64,000 nt of DNA from Thermofilum uzonense (lineage in GTDB: Archaea; Thermoproteota; Thermoprotei; Thermofilales; Thermofilaceae). The notes beneath the pieces are model-generated. The model was not told the DNA's origin and made no database searches. It worked only from the letters and a program-made list of their open reading frames with translations. This document shows, one piece after another, positions 41,030-51,429 of this stretch. The DNA is taken from assembly GCF_000993805.1 (NCBI RefSeq), contig NZ_CP009961.1, positions 1,512,453-1,576,452 of the forward strand, read 5' to 3'. Each line of letters opens with the position of its first letter. Within the stretch, counting starts at the first letter, position 1. Both the position numbers and the translations under genes were made by a program.

Positions 41030-42931
41030 ATGAGAAGGTTGATAGTATCCGTATTGCTCGTAATCTTGCTAAGCAGTGTAGCTGCTACGATACTTGCAGC
41101 AGAGACAACACCCGTGTTTTATGCGCGTGTAGACTATTTGCTCAGAACCGAGGAGAACGTCGAGCTTGACTTTGGAAGCAAGAGCATAATAAAGCTCTCC
41201 AGTTATGCCGCTCCCCCGGGATTCACGCTCGAATCTTTTACCGTAGTGTTCGAAGGAAAAACTCCAGCTCAAGTGATCCCGATCGAATATGATAAGATAA
41301 GTAAAAACATGGATGTTTTGGCGTCTGTCACCTCGTTTTCTGGAGAGATAACTTTAGGTAGTAATGGCTACAATGGTACGGTGAAGGCTAAGCTGGTAAC
41401 AGTCTTCAAGAGGAGCAGTTGGGTTCCTCTACAAGACAACTTAACTATCGATACGAGCGAGTTCAAGGATACTGGGCTCCAGGTAGTCGTAAAAGTCACC
41501 ATTGACAATTACGCGCCCTATGCCGTCAAATCCGTGACTGACCCGAAGGGGAATGAGCTCACAAGCCTTAGTATGCAGGACAAGCTTCCCGCTGGGGCCT
41601 TCAAGGTAGATCCTAAGCACGTAGAATTTGATGCTACGACGATAGGCTTCGGGAAGTACAAAATAGCTTTTAATGTGGGGGACGACTACAAGCTGCCAAA
41701 CAGCTTTCTCGTAATTGAGGATCGATACATGGAGGTCACTATTCCGGCCAAGACTTCTAAAAACTACATGTTGAAGAGCAAGGCAGGCTGGAACACCCTG
41801 GGCTTCATTATCGTCTTATACTCAGTCACTCCAGGTCCCCTTTCAAGTGACGCTCGCGTAACAGGCGCTCTAGTTGACAAGGCATTCGAGAGGAGTGAAG
41901 AATTCGAAATAAGGGGAGCATCTCTCTTAATACCACCCTTACTGATGAACTACTGGATAAAGGCCTTCCTCGTTTACGGTAACTCAGCCGTCATCTCCAA
42001 TAACGAGGGACATGATATCCAAGCCATCGTGATACCGATCTATTACAGACAAATAGGAACATGGACGCCTAAAGGGCTTGTAGCCACCATAAACAAGAAA
42101 GACGTGGCTGATGCTTATAGTGCGTACTTGGTAGTACAGGTACCAACAATCGCTACCATTCAATCGATAACACTACCTGGAGGCCAGAAGATCGAGGGAG
42201 TCGAGAGCTTCACATCCAACTGGCTTGGGACTTGGCGCAGTGCCGTGATTGAAAAGACTGAAGCATCAATACAGGTAAAGAACGGGGATAGTATAGAGGA
42301 GGGAGACTACTTTGTCGAGATATCATGGAAGCCGGTAAAGATGATATTCACTGATCCTAAAGGTAACCCTGTACCAGGTGTCCAAGTCTCTGTGGAAGGC
42401 CCACAGACCGCCCAGGTGGTAAGCGGGGTTGACGGTGTAGCGTCAATTAACGTCTATACACCAGGAGTTTACAGTATCAGGGCCAACTTCAAGGGTTCAA
42501 CTATTGCTGCACTGACTCTTGGAACACTGATAGACACTGACTTCAACATAGAGTGCAAGGTATACAGGTTGACTGTAAACGTGAAAAACGCACTGGGCAA
42601 CCCTATCGCCGGAGCCTCAGTCACTATAACTAACGGCAACTATACACAAACCTTGGAGAGCGACTCTTCCGGAAGCGTGGTCTTCAACCAGATGCCAGTA
42701 GGAGTGTACACCGTCACGGCACAGTACAAGAGGATAACATCATCGATGAAAGTCACACTCGACGGTGACAAGAATGTCGACATAAACACTGGCATACTCT
42801 TCGATATACCCTTCGTAGGGCCTGTTACAGCCATGGAAGTAGCAGCTGTCTCTGCTGCAGCGGCGGTGACTTCGGCGCTGTTCTTCAGGCCTAGGAAGGA
42901 AGAGGAAGTGGCCGAAATAGAGATCGGCTAA
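41030..42931 (+). CDS. Secreted or membrane-anchored surface protein with Ig-like repeats
   Basis: The protein has about 633 residues from the ATG at 41030. A classical signal sequence (MRRLIVSVLLVILLSSVAAT and a following AA-E site) opens it, and a hydrophobic segment just before the C-terminus (AAVSAAAAVTSALFFRP) plus a charged tail acts as an anchor. Near residues 435-500 and 515-585 are two carboxypeptidase-regulatory/SpaA-like beta domains (GNPVPGVQVSVEG and GNPIAGASVTITNG). The rest is beta-rich. It is likely exposed on the cell surface; partner and ligand are unknown. The M48 peptidase gene follows after about 15 bases. Confidence 0.78.
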   Translation: MRRLIVSVLLVILLSSVAATILAAETTPVFYARVDYLLRTEENVELDFGSKSIIKLSSYAAPPGFTLESFTVVFEGKTPAQVIPIEYDKISKNMDVLASVTSFSGEITLGSNGYNGTVKAKLVTVFKRSSWVPLQDNLTIDTSEFKDTGLQVVVKVTIDNYAPYAVKSVTDPKGNELTSLSMQDKLPAGAFKVDPKHVEFDATTIGFGKYKIAFNVGDDYKLPNSFLVIEDRYMEVTIPAKTSKNYMLKSKAGWNTLGFIIVLYSVTPGPLSSDARVTGALVDKAFERSEEFEIRGASLLIPPLLMNYWIKAFLVYGNSAVISNNEGHDIQAIVIPIYYRQIGTWTPKGLVATINKKDVADAYSAYLVVQVPTIATIQSITLPGGQKIEGVESFTSNWLGTWRSAVIEKTEASIQVKNGDSIEEGDYFVEISWKPVKMIFTDPKGNPVPGVQVSVEGPQTAQVVSGVDGVASINVYTPGVYSIRANFKGSTIAALTLGTLIDTDFNIECKVYRLTVNVKNALGNPIAGASVTITNGNYTQTLESDSSGSVVFNQMPVGVYTVTAQYKRITSSMKVTLDGDKNVDINTGILFDIPFVGPVTAMEVAAVSAAAAVTSALFFRPRKEEEVAEIEIG

Positions 42932-42947
42932 ACGCTTGGAGGATAAG

Positions 42948-44216
42948 ATGAGCGGTCATCCCAAGAAAAAGTGTAGTTTATTCTTTTTACCGCTTGTTTG
43001 TTTATCTCCTGGTTTTTCAAAATCAGATTTTCTCGCTAAGCTTCAAGGGTTTGGATTCAGTCCCAGTGAAAGTAATGGTGGTGTCATAAGCTTTACACTT
43101 GAAGGCTTCGATATTACTCTAGAATACACTGGGGGCGTGATAAGGGCCTGTTCGGAGAGCGAAAAAGCTCTAAAGATATTTAGGAAGACGATACTAGATC
43201 ATTTTCTCTTGGAGTGTCGCGATAACCCTGAGGTTATACTTGTATTATCGGATGGTAAGCAGATTGAAGCGTACCCTGAAATGGGACTTGGCTCATGGTT
43301 TTTCCAGGCAACACAAAATCTAGTCCCCGTCTTTCTTATCATTGCATCCGTCGCTCTCCCCATTCTCTTCAGCCTATATGGGATTGCGACACCTTTGCTA
43401 GCCTCGCTTGTGACAATAATGGCCTTGCTCGTTTTCCTGTCAATACTTCCACTCGTCTATCGTGGGTCAAGCTGTATAAGGGTTCCTCGGGACTCTAAAA
43501 CTCTCTTCCTTGTTCGAGTGCAGCTTATCGAACTATCAAGCGAGGATGTAACACTCTTAGCTATAGTGAAACACATTCTTTCACGGGAAAGAAGAGTTCT
43601 AGACGAAGAGAGAATAAAGAGATTGTTGGATGACATAGGGTTAAGTTATGAGAGGGTAACTGTTGAAGAGATAAGCCTTGCTGATATTCTGCAATCCGTG
43701 TGTAAAAAAGTTGGGGTGAAAGCTGATTTGTGTATTGTGCCCTCTTCTCGAAGGAACGCTTACGCTTTGGGTTTAATCCCAAAGCTTGCGAGGATATATT
43801 TGACTGTGGGCTTGTTATTGGATTTGAGCCAAAGGGAGGTCGAGGCGGTTCTGGCTCACGAGCTTGCCCACCTCAAGAACAGGCACATATTAAAGGTTTT
43901 TTCGCTACTCAGCCTAGAGTACATTGTGAGAACTTACCTTATTACGTCATTTTATGTATTGTTTCCAGTAATCGCAGTGTACTTGCTCGCATACATGTAT
44001 GTTGTCTCCCGCCTTCTCTGGAGGATAGAATTCGCCGCCGATCGAGAAGCGGCACAAGCTTCCGGTGCAGAAAACCTGGTTAGCGCACTGGTAAAGCTGG
44101 AGTATCCCGTGCTTCTCAGAAGCGAGAAACCACTAGAAAGGTTAAAATCACGGTGTATCCCTTCGTCTCATCCCCATCCTTTGAACAGGATACTTTACGT
44201 TCTCTCTCTTAAGTAA
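42948..44216 (+). CDS. M48-family (HtpX/Ste24-like) membrane metallopeptidase
   Basis: The protein has about 422 residues, with GGAGG five bases before the ATG at 42948. The zinc-binding HExxH is in VLAHELAHLKNRHI near 300, and the third ligand is probably in IEFAADREAAQASG near 362. Hydrophobic segments occur near 120-170 (LVPVFLIIASVALPILFSLY and the next) and after the active site (about 328-355). The first 115 residues form a soluble domain not typical of HtpX. It probably degrades or processes envelope proteins, consistent with the preceding surface-protein gene. Confidence 0.85.
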   Translation: MSGHPKKKCSLFFLPLVCLSPGFSKSDFLAKLQGFGFSPSESNGGVISFTLEGFDITLEYTGGVIRACSESEKALKIFRKTILDHFLLECRDNPEVILVLSDGKQIEAYPEMGLGSWFFQATQNLVPVFLIIASVALPILFSLYGIATPLLASLVTIMALLVFLSILPLVYRGSSCIRVPRDSKTLFLVRVQLIELSSEDVTLLAIVKHILSRERRVLDEERIKRLLDDIGLSYERVTVEEISLADILQSVCKKVGVKADLCIVPSSRRNAYALGLIPKLARIYLTVGLLLDLSQREVEAVLAHELAHLKNRHILKVFSLLSLEYIVRTYLITSFYVLFPVIAVYLLAYMYVVSRLLWRIEFAADREAAQASGAENLVSALVKLEYPVLLRSEKPLERLKSRCIPSSHPHPLNRILYVLSLK

Positions 44217-44302
44217 TCTTGTAATACGTTTGTAATAGAATTGAAGCTAAGATTTGCCAAGTTTAACCTGGATTTTTACTTCAACGCCATACGTATAGAT
44301 GT

Positions 44303-44650
44303 ATGCGTAGTCAGGTTATCAAAGCATTAGAGGTTGTCGAGGATCTCCTCGAAAGCGAGGATCTTCCAGACAAGCATAGGAAAGCTCTCTTACAGATCCA
44401 GAAATATCTTCTCACCGCATTGGACAGTGTTGTAGATGTGAAAAGCAAGGTTCGAGATATTACTTACACGCTTCAAGAGCTGGCCGAGACGCTGGGCCTC
44501 GAAGTTAAGCTCTCATCTCCAAGGTTGCTCTTGGAGGACGAGGATCTCGTCAAAACTATTAGTGAAAGCGCGATGGCAGACATAGAGATAGAGGGCGAGA
44601 AAGCCATAATAAGAAAACTCGTAGCGGCTCAGCAGACCACACAGGCGTAG
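44303..44650 (+). CDS. Small helical hypothetical protein
   Basis: The protein has 115 residues, mainly helical, with heptad-like repeats in 1-65 (VIKALEVVEDLLESEDLPDK, then HRKALLQIQKYLLTALDSVV). It has no cysteine or membrane segment and I cannot assign a family. It lies 86 bases after the peptidase gene and just before a zinc-ribbon membrane protein. The charged, soluble nature suggests a cytoplasmic role. Confidence 0.55.
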   Translation: MRSQVIKALEVVEDLLESEDLPDKHRKALLQIQKYLLTALDSVVDVKSKVRDITYTLQELAETLGLEVKLSSPRLLLEDEDLVKTISESAMADIEIEGEKAIIRKLVAAQQTTQA

Positions 44651-44728
44651 TAGAGGCAACTACTCCTTTCCCGGTGTGCCTACTCTAAACAAGCCTCATC
44701 CGCAATCTTAAATAGTTAGCTGTGCAGC

Positions 44729-45409
44729 GTGAAGTGTGTGAGTCGGTCTAAACCTAGAAGGGTGTCTTCACGGGAAGCTCCAGTGGATCCTGTAAATGAA
44801 GAGTTTCGGAGAATGAGGCTGAAGGCTCTTATAATAGGACTTACGTTAATACTGTCTCCCCTGCTATTCATTATTGCTTATTTTCTGGCGCCCGGCTATG
44901 ATCATATGTATTCAATCATGGCAGTTGTTCTTGCCGGTCTTGGACTACTTTTGATGAACTATTATCTTCAGGAGGCCTACAACTATAAGCTTTACATGAG
45001 ATTAGCAGGGCTTCTTACTCAGAGGACAGAGCAGCCGATACCGACTCTACAACAGGCTCAACCTCAACCCCAGCCTTCACGCGTTCAGAGCCCCCTAAAG
45101 CCCGTACACCCGGGTGTCCCCCAGCAGGCCCCGCAACGACGTGTCCCGCAGCAGCCAGCCGTTTTACAAAGCGCCTCAGACATGTTGTTACAACAGCCGC
45201 AACAAGCTAGGGGGGAAGCTCGAGTATCAGCTTATGCAAGACCGCAGCAGCCTTTACAGAAGCCTGTTCAAGCGCGACAACCTAGCTTTGAGACTCAACC
45301 TATTCAGCCATCCAGGCAGGGAGTTAAGGTTTGTCCCCACTGCGGGCGTGAACTGCCTTACGGCGACCTTCACCTAATATGTCCCTTCTGCGGTGCCCCC
45401 CTCAAGTAG
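44729..45409 (+). CDS. Membrane protein with Gln/Pro-rich linker and C-terminal zinc ribbon
   Basis: The protein has 226 residues, starting with GTG. Two membrane segments (about 33-53 and 60-80: LIIGLTLILSPLLFIIAYFL and YSIMAVVLAGLGLLLMNYYL) are followed by a long low-complexity linker (about 105-195) rich in Gln and Pro. A zinc ribbon at the C-terminus has CPHCGRELPYGD and CPFCGAPLK. Tail-end ribbons on flexible linkers often recruit partners to membranes, but the function here is unknown. It overlaps the convergent transglutaminase-like gene by 8 bases. Confidence 0.68.
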   Translation: MKCVSRSKPRRVSSREAPVDPVNEEFRRMRLKALIIGLTLILSPLLFIIAYFLAPGYDHMYSIMAVVLAGLGLLLMNYYLQEAYNYKLYMRLAGLLTQRTEQPIPTLQQAQPQPQPSRVQSPLKPVHPGVPQQAPQRRVPQQPAVLQSASDMLLQQPQQARGEARVSAYARPQQPLQKPVQARQPSFETQPIQPSRQGVKVCPHCGRELPYGDLHLICPFCGAPLK

Positions 45410-46484
45410 ACTTCTCCTTGTGTATTATCAGAGCTGCTGAGACTAGTATTGCGATCACTACTAACCACATGCTAGGAGGGCCTTGAGTATCCTCTCTAAT
45501 CTTTACAGTATAGCTAACCCTCGATGCGCCGTTAGGCGCGAAGATCGCTAGGAAAGTGTCTGGAGTGGACTTCTTAATCCACCCCATGACTATTATATTG
45601 TCGAGCTGGTTCACTGCAGAGCCCCTAGTGAAGTCGGGAAAAACTGGTGCAGTGTTAGCAGTTAAATCGATCGGGAAGACGTAGCCTGAGGAGTTTATCA
45701 TGGTAAAAACGTGCGGCTCTACGGCGTAGAGGGTATAGGTCCACTTATCGATGTTTTGGGTTATGTTCCTCTCAGGGATAAAAACATAGGCATAAGCCAA
45801 GTAAGCATCAACCCCACCAATCCTAAGCAGTGCAGTGAGCAATGCATGGATATCTGCGCAGGCCCCTTCTCTCCGCGACAAAGTCACCCCGGGGCATTGA
45901 ACACCACCTAAAGTGTTCGCGGTATATTTGATGTTTCTATAAACCCAATCGGCTGATCTTGAAACATACTCTCGAATATTGGTTGAGGCGGCTTTTATTT
46001 CCCGTCCTATGCTTAGTAGACTTGTAAAGTTTGCGTTCTGTGCTTTGCATGCCCAAAATTGGGATTTGGAAAGTTCATTTATGTTAGCGGGATACCCCTC
46101 GACGTCAGAGGGCATCTCAGCCACCTTACGAAATGGCGGACGTATTACCTCAACTGTTTGTACAAGCGTTATGTTCACCTTTCCCGCGAATGATAGTGGG
46201 CCAGGATACGCAAACTTGTTTCCGTCCTCGTCTTTCACCATGGAAAACGCAGTTGTCCTCGAATTGATTAGCAAGGTGGCATTTTTTAATTCCTGCCAGC
46301 CAGGGATGTCGGGTGCGATGCGAAAGGCTCTAGCAAAAACATCTTTGTCCACAACGCCGTTTCCCTGAATTATCATCTGAGCTACAATTACGTAGCGTGT
46401 TTTGTTGTACTCGAGAGGGATGCTAGTGACCGCAAGCGCAATTAGGGCGACAGTGACTACCTCTTTAAGTATCATTGTCTTCAT
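45402..46484 (-). CDS. Membrane-anchored transglutaminase-like protein
   Basis: The protein has about 360 residues from the ATG at 46484; an upstream ATG lies inside a box A-like element. An N-terminal signal or anchor (VVTVALIALAVTSI) and a C-terminal membrane segment (WLVVIAILVSAALII) flank an extracytoplasmic domain. The transglutaminase-like core has REGACADIHALLTALLRIGG with the catalytic Cys near 215, and candidate His and Asp partners in VEPHVFTMI and FPIDLTA. Such domains are cysteine proteases or cross-linkers. The orientation is convergent with the zinc-ribbon gene. Confidence 0.75.
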   Translation of the reverse strand: MKTMILKEVVTVALIALAVTSIPLEYNKTRYVIVAQMIIQGNGVVDKDVFARAFRIAPDIPGWQELKNATLLINSRTTAFSMVKDEDGNKFAYPGPLSFAGKVNITLVQTVEVIRPPFRKVAEMPSDVEGYPANINELSKSQFWACKAQNANFTSLLSIGREIKAASTNIREYVSRSADWVYRNIKYTANTLGGVQCPGVTLSRREGACADIHALLTALLRIGGVDAYLAYAYVFIPERNITQNIDKWTYTLYAVEPHVFTMINSSGYVFPIDLTANTAPVFPDFTRGSAVNQLDNIIVMGWIKKSTPDTFLAIFAPNGASRVSYTVKIREDTQGPPSMWLVVIAILVSAALIIHKEKST

Positions 46485-46542
46485 TGTAACTGGCTCTAAA
46501 ACCATATTTTACAATTGCCGTTACTGAATGCCGTGATCTCGA

Positions 46543-46558
46543 CCACATCTAGGTGTGG
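46543..46558. promoter_or_regulatory. 16-bp near-palindrome at the A-ATPase promoter
   Basis: CCACATCTAGGTGTGG is an inverted repeat with one mismatched pair, placed immediately upstream of the box A-like GGAAAAAAATTAATGTG (46557-46573). The ATG of atpA is at 46609. The position suggests a regulator site over the BRE, but this is only inferred from geometry. Confidence 0.45.
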
Positions 46559-46608
46559 AAAAAAATTAATGTGTCTTATTTACAAGTCTCAAGGGCAGGT
46601 AAATCGCT

Positions 46609-48417
46609 ATGAGTGATCGTAGGGGCTATATAGCCAGAATCTCTGGCCCTGTGGTTATAGGCAAGGGAATAAGCGACGTCAAGCTTGGCGAAGTTGTATA
46701 CGTTGGACAAGAAGGCCTATTAGGGGAGGTTGTGCGAATAGGTCCAGACTACTTCGCAGCCCAAGTTTACGAGGATACAAGCGGGCTCCGACCAAAGGAG
46801 CCGATTATAGGAACAGGCAAACTCCTGGTGGCTGAGCTGGGACCAGGACTTATGGCAAGCGTCTTTGACGGCGTCCAGAGGCCCTTAGAGGATATACGAG
46901 AACTCGTGGGGCCATTCGTTAAAAGAGGTGTAAAGGTTAACCCTCTGCCTAGGAACAAGAAATGGCACTTTACACCAAGGGTGAGCAAGGGCACCCGCGT
47001 AGAAGCCGGAGACATCATTGGCGTAGTACAGGAAACCCCCCTTGTTGAGCACAGAATTATGATACCACCAGGTATGAAAGGACGCATCAAGGAAATAGTG
47101 CCAGAAGGTGATTATACCATTGAGGATCCTATTGCTACAATAGAGCTAGACGGGAGAGAAGCTGCCGTATATATGAGGCAGGAATGGCCTGTTAGGCAGG
47201 CTAGGCCCTATAAGGAGAGATTATCCAGCGAGGTCCCCCTTCTAATAGGTCAAAGGGTCATCGACACGTTCTTTCCCATAGCTAAAGGTGGCGCCGGCGC
47301 AATTCCCGGCGGTTTCGGGACAGGGAAAACTGTAACACTACATAAGGTGGCTATGCACAGCGACTCACAAATAGTGATATACATAGGTTGTGGGGAGCGA
47401 GGTAACGAGATAGCGGAAATGTTGATGGAGTTCCCTGAGCTAATAGACCCTAAGTCGGGTCGACCAATTATTGATAGGAGCATAGTGATCGCCAATACTT
47501 CAAACATGCCGGTTTCGGCTAGGGAGGCCTCCATATACATGGGAATAACCATAGCTGAATACTATAGAGATCAGGGATACGATGTAACGCTCATCGCAGA
47601 CTCCACCAGCCGATGGGCCGAAGCCCTGCGGGAGATAGCTGGGAGGCTAGGCGAGCTCCCGGTTGAGAGGGGGTATCCGGCTTATCTTCCAGACAAGATC
47701 GCCGAGTTCTATGAGAGAGGTGGTCGTGTTAAGCCTTTAGGGACACCAGAGAGAACAGGCTCTGTTACTGTTTTAGGTGCTGTGTCACCGCCGGGAGGAG
47801 ACTACAATGAGCCAGTCACCATACACACCTTGAGATTTGTTGGCGTAATGTGGGCGCTCGATACGGATCTAGCATACAGGAGACACTTCCCAGCTATAAA
47901 CTGGCTTAGAAGTTTCAGCCAGTATGCCGACATCGTTGAGAGATGGTGGGTCAAGAACGTCTCACCTGAGTTTCCTCAATATAGGAGAAGAGCCCTCCGA
48001 CTAATGACTGTTGCTAGCGAGATCGAAGCCATAGCCTCTGTTGTGGGTGAGGGAGCTCTCCCTGACGACCAACGCTTAATTCTCTTAACCTCCGAGATAA
48101 TTAAGGAGGGTTTCCTAAGGCAGACAGCTTTAACCGGTGAAGACGTTTTCTGCAAGCCTGAGAAACAGTACTGGATGTTAAAGATGATGATAGACTTCTT
48201 CGACAAGGCCTACGAGCTAGTAAAGAAGAGGGTCTCAATAGAAGAAATCACTAAGCTGCCTGAGGTATATGAGATGATGAGAGTAAAAGAGGACGAGCGC
48301 GGACTAGAAGCCGTTAAAGAGCTCTACAACCGAATTATGCAGAAACTAGACGAGATAGCTGAGAGGCATGGGGTTCAAGTTTCCATACCTGTTGGTGGGG
48401 TGGTGGGGAGTGCCTGA
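46609..48417 (+). CDS. atpA: A-type ATP synthase subunit A
   Basis: The protein has 602 residues. It is the catalytic subunit: Walker A is [13 protein letters not shown] near 236 after the family's insertion domain (about 115-185), followed by [33 protein letters not shown], and [12 protein letters not shown]. It works at the AB interface of the archaeal ATP synthase on the membrane, coupled to ion flow through the I and K subunits. The stop codon lies inside the start region of atpB (8-base overlap). Confidence 0.97.
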   Translation: MSDRRGYIARISGPVVIGKGISDVKLGEVVYVGQEGLLGEVVRIGPDYFAAQVYEDTSGLRPKEPIIGTGKLLVAELGPGLMASVFDGVQRPLEDIRELVGPFVKRGVKVNPLPRNKKWHFTPRVSKGTRVEAGDIIGVVQETPLVEHRIMIPPGMKGRIKEIVPEGDYTIEDPIATIELDGREAAVYMRQEWPVRQARPYKERLSSEVPLLIGQRVIDTFFPIAKGGAGAIPGGFGTGKTVTLHKVAMHSDSQIVIYIGCGERGNEIAEMLMEFPELIDPKSGRPIIDRSIVIANTSNMPVSAREASIYMGITIAEYYRDQGYDVTLIADSTSRWAEALREIAGRLGELPVERGYPAYLPDKIAEFYERGGRVKPLGTPERTGSVTVLGAVSPPGGDYNEPVTIHTLRFVGVMWALDTDLAYRRHFPAINWLRSFSQYADIVERWWVKNVSPEFPQYRRRALRLMTVASEIEAIASVVGEGALPDDQRLILLTSEIIKEGFLRQTALTGEDVFCKPEKQYWMLKMMIDFFDKAYELVKKRVSIEEITKLPEVYEMMRVKEDERGLEAVKELYNRIMQKLDEIAERHGVQVSIPVGGVVGSA

Positions 48418-49825
48418 TGAAGTAATCAGTAGCATTTTAGAACGATACCCCGGGAAGATATACCGCGGTGTAAAGGAGATCCGCGGAAGCCTATTGATAC
48501 TTGATGGTGTAGAAGACGCTGCGTACGACGAGGTAGTAAAAATATATGGGAAAGACAAAAGGGAGAGATTCGGCAGAGTCCTCGAGACAAGCATAGGAAG
48601 TGCTGTAGTCCAGGTCTTAGGCGACCGAGAGGGACTCGAAACGGATACCCTCGTGAAGTTTACGGGGTCAACATTTAAGATAAGAGTCTCTGAAGACATT
48701 CTAGGTAGAATCTTTAACGGGCGCTTCGAGCCGATAGACGGCCTACCTCCAGTCATAACGGGCGAGCTTCGCGACATCACAGGCGAACCAATAAACCCTG
48801 TTGCCAGGGAGTACCCTCACGACTTCATCCAGACAGGCGTCTCCGTGATCGACGGCCTCTTCAGCATAGTTAGAGGACAAAAATTACCCATATTTAGCGT
48901 CTCAGGACTACCTCATAACCTCCTGGCAGCACAGGTTGCAAGGCAAGCAACAGTCCGAGGTGAGGGGGAAAAGTTTGCCGTAGTCTTCGCTGGTTTAGGC
49001 CTCAGGAAGACAGAAGCAGAGTTCTTTATGGAACAATTCCGCGAGACTGGAGCTATAGAAAGACTTGTAGCTGTTCTTAACCTTGCCGACGATCCAGCTG
49101 TTGAGCGGCTTATGACCCCGAGAATCGCGCTGACTGTGGCCGAGTACCTTGCATTCGACCTGGACATGCATGTACTCGTCATAATGTCTGACATGACTAA
49201 CTATTGTGAAGCCCTGCGCGAGGTAAGCTCTGCGAGGGGCGAAATCCCGGGTAGAATGGGATACCCTGGATACATGTACAGTGACCTTGCAACCCTCTAT
49301 GAGAGGGCAGGTATAATAAAGGGCAAGAAGGGGAGTATTACGCTCTTTCCCATCCTCACCATGCCCGGTGGAGACCTCAGGCATCCGATACCGGACCTTA
49401 CGGGGTATATTACTGAAGGTCAGATCTTTCTCAGCCAGGAGTTATATGCCCAAGGCATATATCCACCTGTTAACGTCCTCCCAAGCCTCAGCAGGCTCAT
49501 GAAAGCGGGTATAGGTGCTGGAAAAACTAGAGAGGATCACAGGTACCTTGCCGACCAGTTATACGACGCATATTCCCGAGGCGTTAGAGCCAGGGATCTG
49601 GCGAGAATTATTGGAGAAATGGGACTCAGCGATCGAATGCGAAGGTTCCTCAAGTTTGCCGAGGAGTTCGAGAATAACTTTGTGAGCCAGGCGTTTCACG
49701 AGAACAGGAGCGTAGAGGAAACCCTTGACAGGGGATGGAAGGTTCTCGCGGTCCTTCCTGAAGAGGAGCTCGTAAGGATTCCAAGGAAACTAATCGAAAA
49801 GTACCATCCAGCATACAGGAGCTGA
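48410..49825 (+). CDS. atpB: A-type ATP synthase subunit B
   Basis: The protein has about 471 residues from the GTG at 48410 (the frame is open to 48368, but the extra 14 residues are unlike the family start). It is the non-catalytic partner of subunit [21 protein letters not shown] replaces the P-loop. Other motifs are [40 protein letters not shown] and [20 protein letters not shown]. It ends just before atpD (5-base gap). Confidence 0.96.
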   Translation: MPDEVISSILERYPGKIYRGVKEIRGSLLILDGVEDAAYDEVVKIYGKDKRERFGRVLETSIGSAVVQVLGDREGLETDTLVKFTGSTFKIRVSEDILGRIFNGRFEPIDGLPPVITGELRDITGEPINPVAREYPHDFIQTGVSVIDGLFSIVRGQKLPIFSVSGLPHNLLAAQVARQATVRGEGEKFAVVFAGLGLRKTEAEFFMEQFRETGAIERLVAVLNLADDPAVERLMTPRIALTVAEYLAFDLDMHVLVIMSDMTNYCEALREVSSARGEIPGRMGYPGYMYSDLATLYERAGIIKGKKGSITLFPILTMPGGDLRHPIPDLTGYITEGQIFLSQELYAQGIYPPVNVLPSLSRLMKAGIGAGKTREDHRYLADQLYDAYSRGVRARDLARIIGEMGLSDRMRRFLKFAEEFENNFVSQAFHENRSVEETLDRGWKVLAVLPEEELVRIPRKLIEKYHPAYRS

Positions 49826-49830
49826 GAGCT

Positions 49831-50433
49831 ATGGTGTTAAGCGAGCTGGCCTTTCTGCCAGCCTCAAGAGGAACTTTACAGCTCCTGCGAAGAAGACTCG
49901 AGCTCGTAAAGAGGGGGAAAGACGTCCTGCAGATGCGGCGCGACCAGCTAGCCAAAGAATTATTAAGCATAATGGATGAGCTTCAAAAGAGGCCGAAAGC
50001 AGAGCAGGAATTTATCCAGGCAGCGCGAAGAGCCGCTTTAATGCGTGTAGCTCGTGGAGAGTTCGAATTCAGGTCGGTATCCTCATTAGTAAAGCCTCCC
50101 AAAATTACAAGCATAATCGTGAGTTATCAAGGCATACCCGTCCCCCAGGCTAGGATTGTACACGATCCCGATTTTTCACAGATAACCGACCCGGACTACA
50201 AGGAGACAATCGAACAGCTATGGAACGCTGTTAAGACAATGATAGATGTCGCTAATAAGGAAGTGGCAGTTGAGAAGATCAGTGAACAACTCTTATATAT
50301 AAATAGGGTTGTCAACAGTCTTGAGAAAAACCTAATACCGGCTTTAACAGATGTTCTCAGGAGGATTGAGGAGAGAGTTGTCGAGGAGGAGTTAGAAGAC
50401 TTCGTCCGTGTAAAACTCCTAGGGGGTGTGTAA
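49831..50433 (+). CDS. atpD: A-type ATP synthase subunit D
   Basis: The protein has 200 residues. It is the central rotor stalk subunit, with two long coiled-coil helices: TLQLLRRRLELVKRGKDVLQ at the N-terminus and INRVVNSLEKNLIPALTDVL near the C-terminus. It lies directly after atpB, the standard archaeal B-D order, and atpC begins at the base after its stop. The unusual point is what follows: C rather than further rotor subunits. Confidence 0.93.
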   Translation: MVLSELAFLPASRGTLQLLRRRLELVKRGKDVLQMRRDQLAKELLSIMDELQKRPKAEQEFIQAARRAALMRVARGEFEFRSVSSLVKPPKITSIIVSYQGIPVPQARIVHDPDFSQITDPDYKETIEQLWNAVKTMIDVANKEVAVEKISEQLLYINRVVNSLEKNLIPALTDVLRRIEERVVEEELEDFVRVKLLGGV

Positions 50434-51321
50434 ATGGAGACCTATGCGGCTGTTAGGGCACACGGGCTCAAATCGAGACTTCTGTCAAGGGGAGACTACG
50501 AGGACATTCTTAAAGGCGAGAAAAAACTGTCAGATTTCAAAGACTACTCTTCGATTCTCGACACAGATGCCCTTGATGCCAAACTTGAAAAAATCTATAG
50601 GGTATATGTGTCACGTCTCGAGACTATCTCTAAAGCGGGCCCCGAGATATCTGGATTCGTCCTAGCCTTACTCGACAAGCTTGAAGTCGAAAACATAAAG
50701 ATACATTTACGTTACATTCTAGGAGCCCAGCGTCCAGTAATCTACTATCCTTATGGGCGTCATTTAGGCCCAGCCAAGCTCTCAACAATTAAGACGGAGG
50801 GCATGCTGTGGGAGGCTCTCTCAAGGACAGTTTACCAGGCTCCCCCTTCGCCCAACTTCACTACGCCGCTAGAATCTGAAAGAGAGCTTTTGCTGGATCT
50901 CTTATATTACAACTATCTGCTAAGAAAAGTCGAAGAGCTAAAAGTCTCGAATGACTCCAAAGAGGCTTTGCAGAACTTAATAAGGGAAGAGCTTGAGAAA
51001 AAGATATTGGTATGGTCCCGGGTAATCGATTCAAGTATTATTTACAAGTTAGCAAGTTCTCTAAGATTCCGTGTAAGAATACCAGGCATTCCAGATGATT
51101 GGAAAAACCTAAAGACAACAGAGCTTATGCAAAACGTTGAGATGAGCCTCTTAAAGGATATTGAGGTAAAAATCAGCCTGAGGTTCCCCGTTAGTATCGG
51201 TTTCGTCTACTACTATAATGCGCTCGCTTTCCTGGAGGCGAGAAACCTGGAGAAAATCATCATTGGAAAAGAGCTAGGGTTTCCAGAAGAAGTTATTCTC
51301 AGAAACCTAATTCTTGTGTAG
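50434..51321 (+). CDS. atpC: A-type ATP synthase subunit C (rotor socket, V-ATPase d-like)
   Basis: The protein has 295 residues, mainly helical, in the three-fold repeat style of subunit C/d: AVRAHGLKSRLLSRGDYEDI at the start, LEVENIKIHLRYILGAQRP in the middle, and FVYYYNALAFLEARNLEKII near the end. It caps the K ring and connects it with the D shaft. It starts at the base after the atpD stop. In most archaea atpC precedes F and A; here it follows D. Confidence 0.9.
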   Translation: METYAAVRAHGLKSRLLSRGDYEDILKGEKKLSDFKDYSSILDTDALDAKLEKIYRVYVSRLETISKAGPEISGFVLALLDKLEVENIKIHLRYILGAQRPVIYYPYGRHLGPAKLSTIKTEGMLWEALSRTVYQAPPSPNFTTPLESERELLLDLLYYNYLLRKVEELKVSNDSKEALQNLIREELEKKILVWSRVIDSSIIYKLASSLRFRVRIPGIPDDWKNLKTTELMQNVEMSLLKDIEVKISLRFPVSIGFVYYYNALAFLEARNLEKIIIGKELGFPEEVILRNLILV

Positions 51322-51429
51322 TCTTTTTATCGACCGTTTCAACTCCTGTTGAGAATACTATGTTGATATAAGCAACACCGATAATAAATAATATTTAGTC
51401 GTCTTGAAATTCAACATGGTGGGTCGGAT

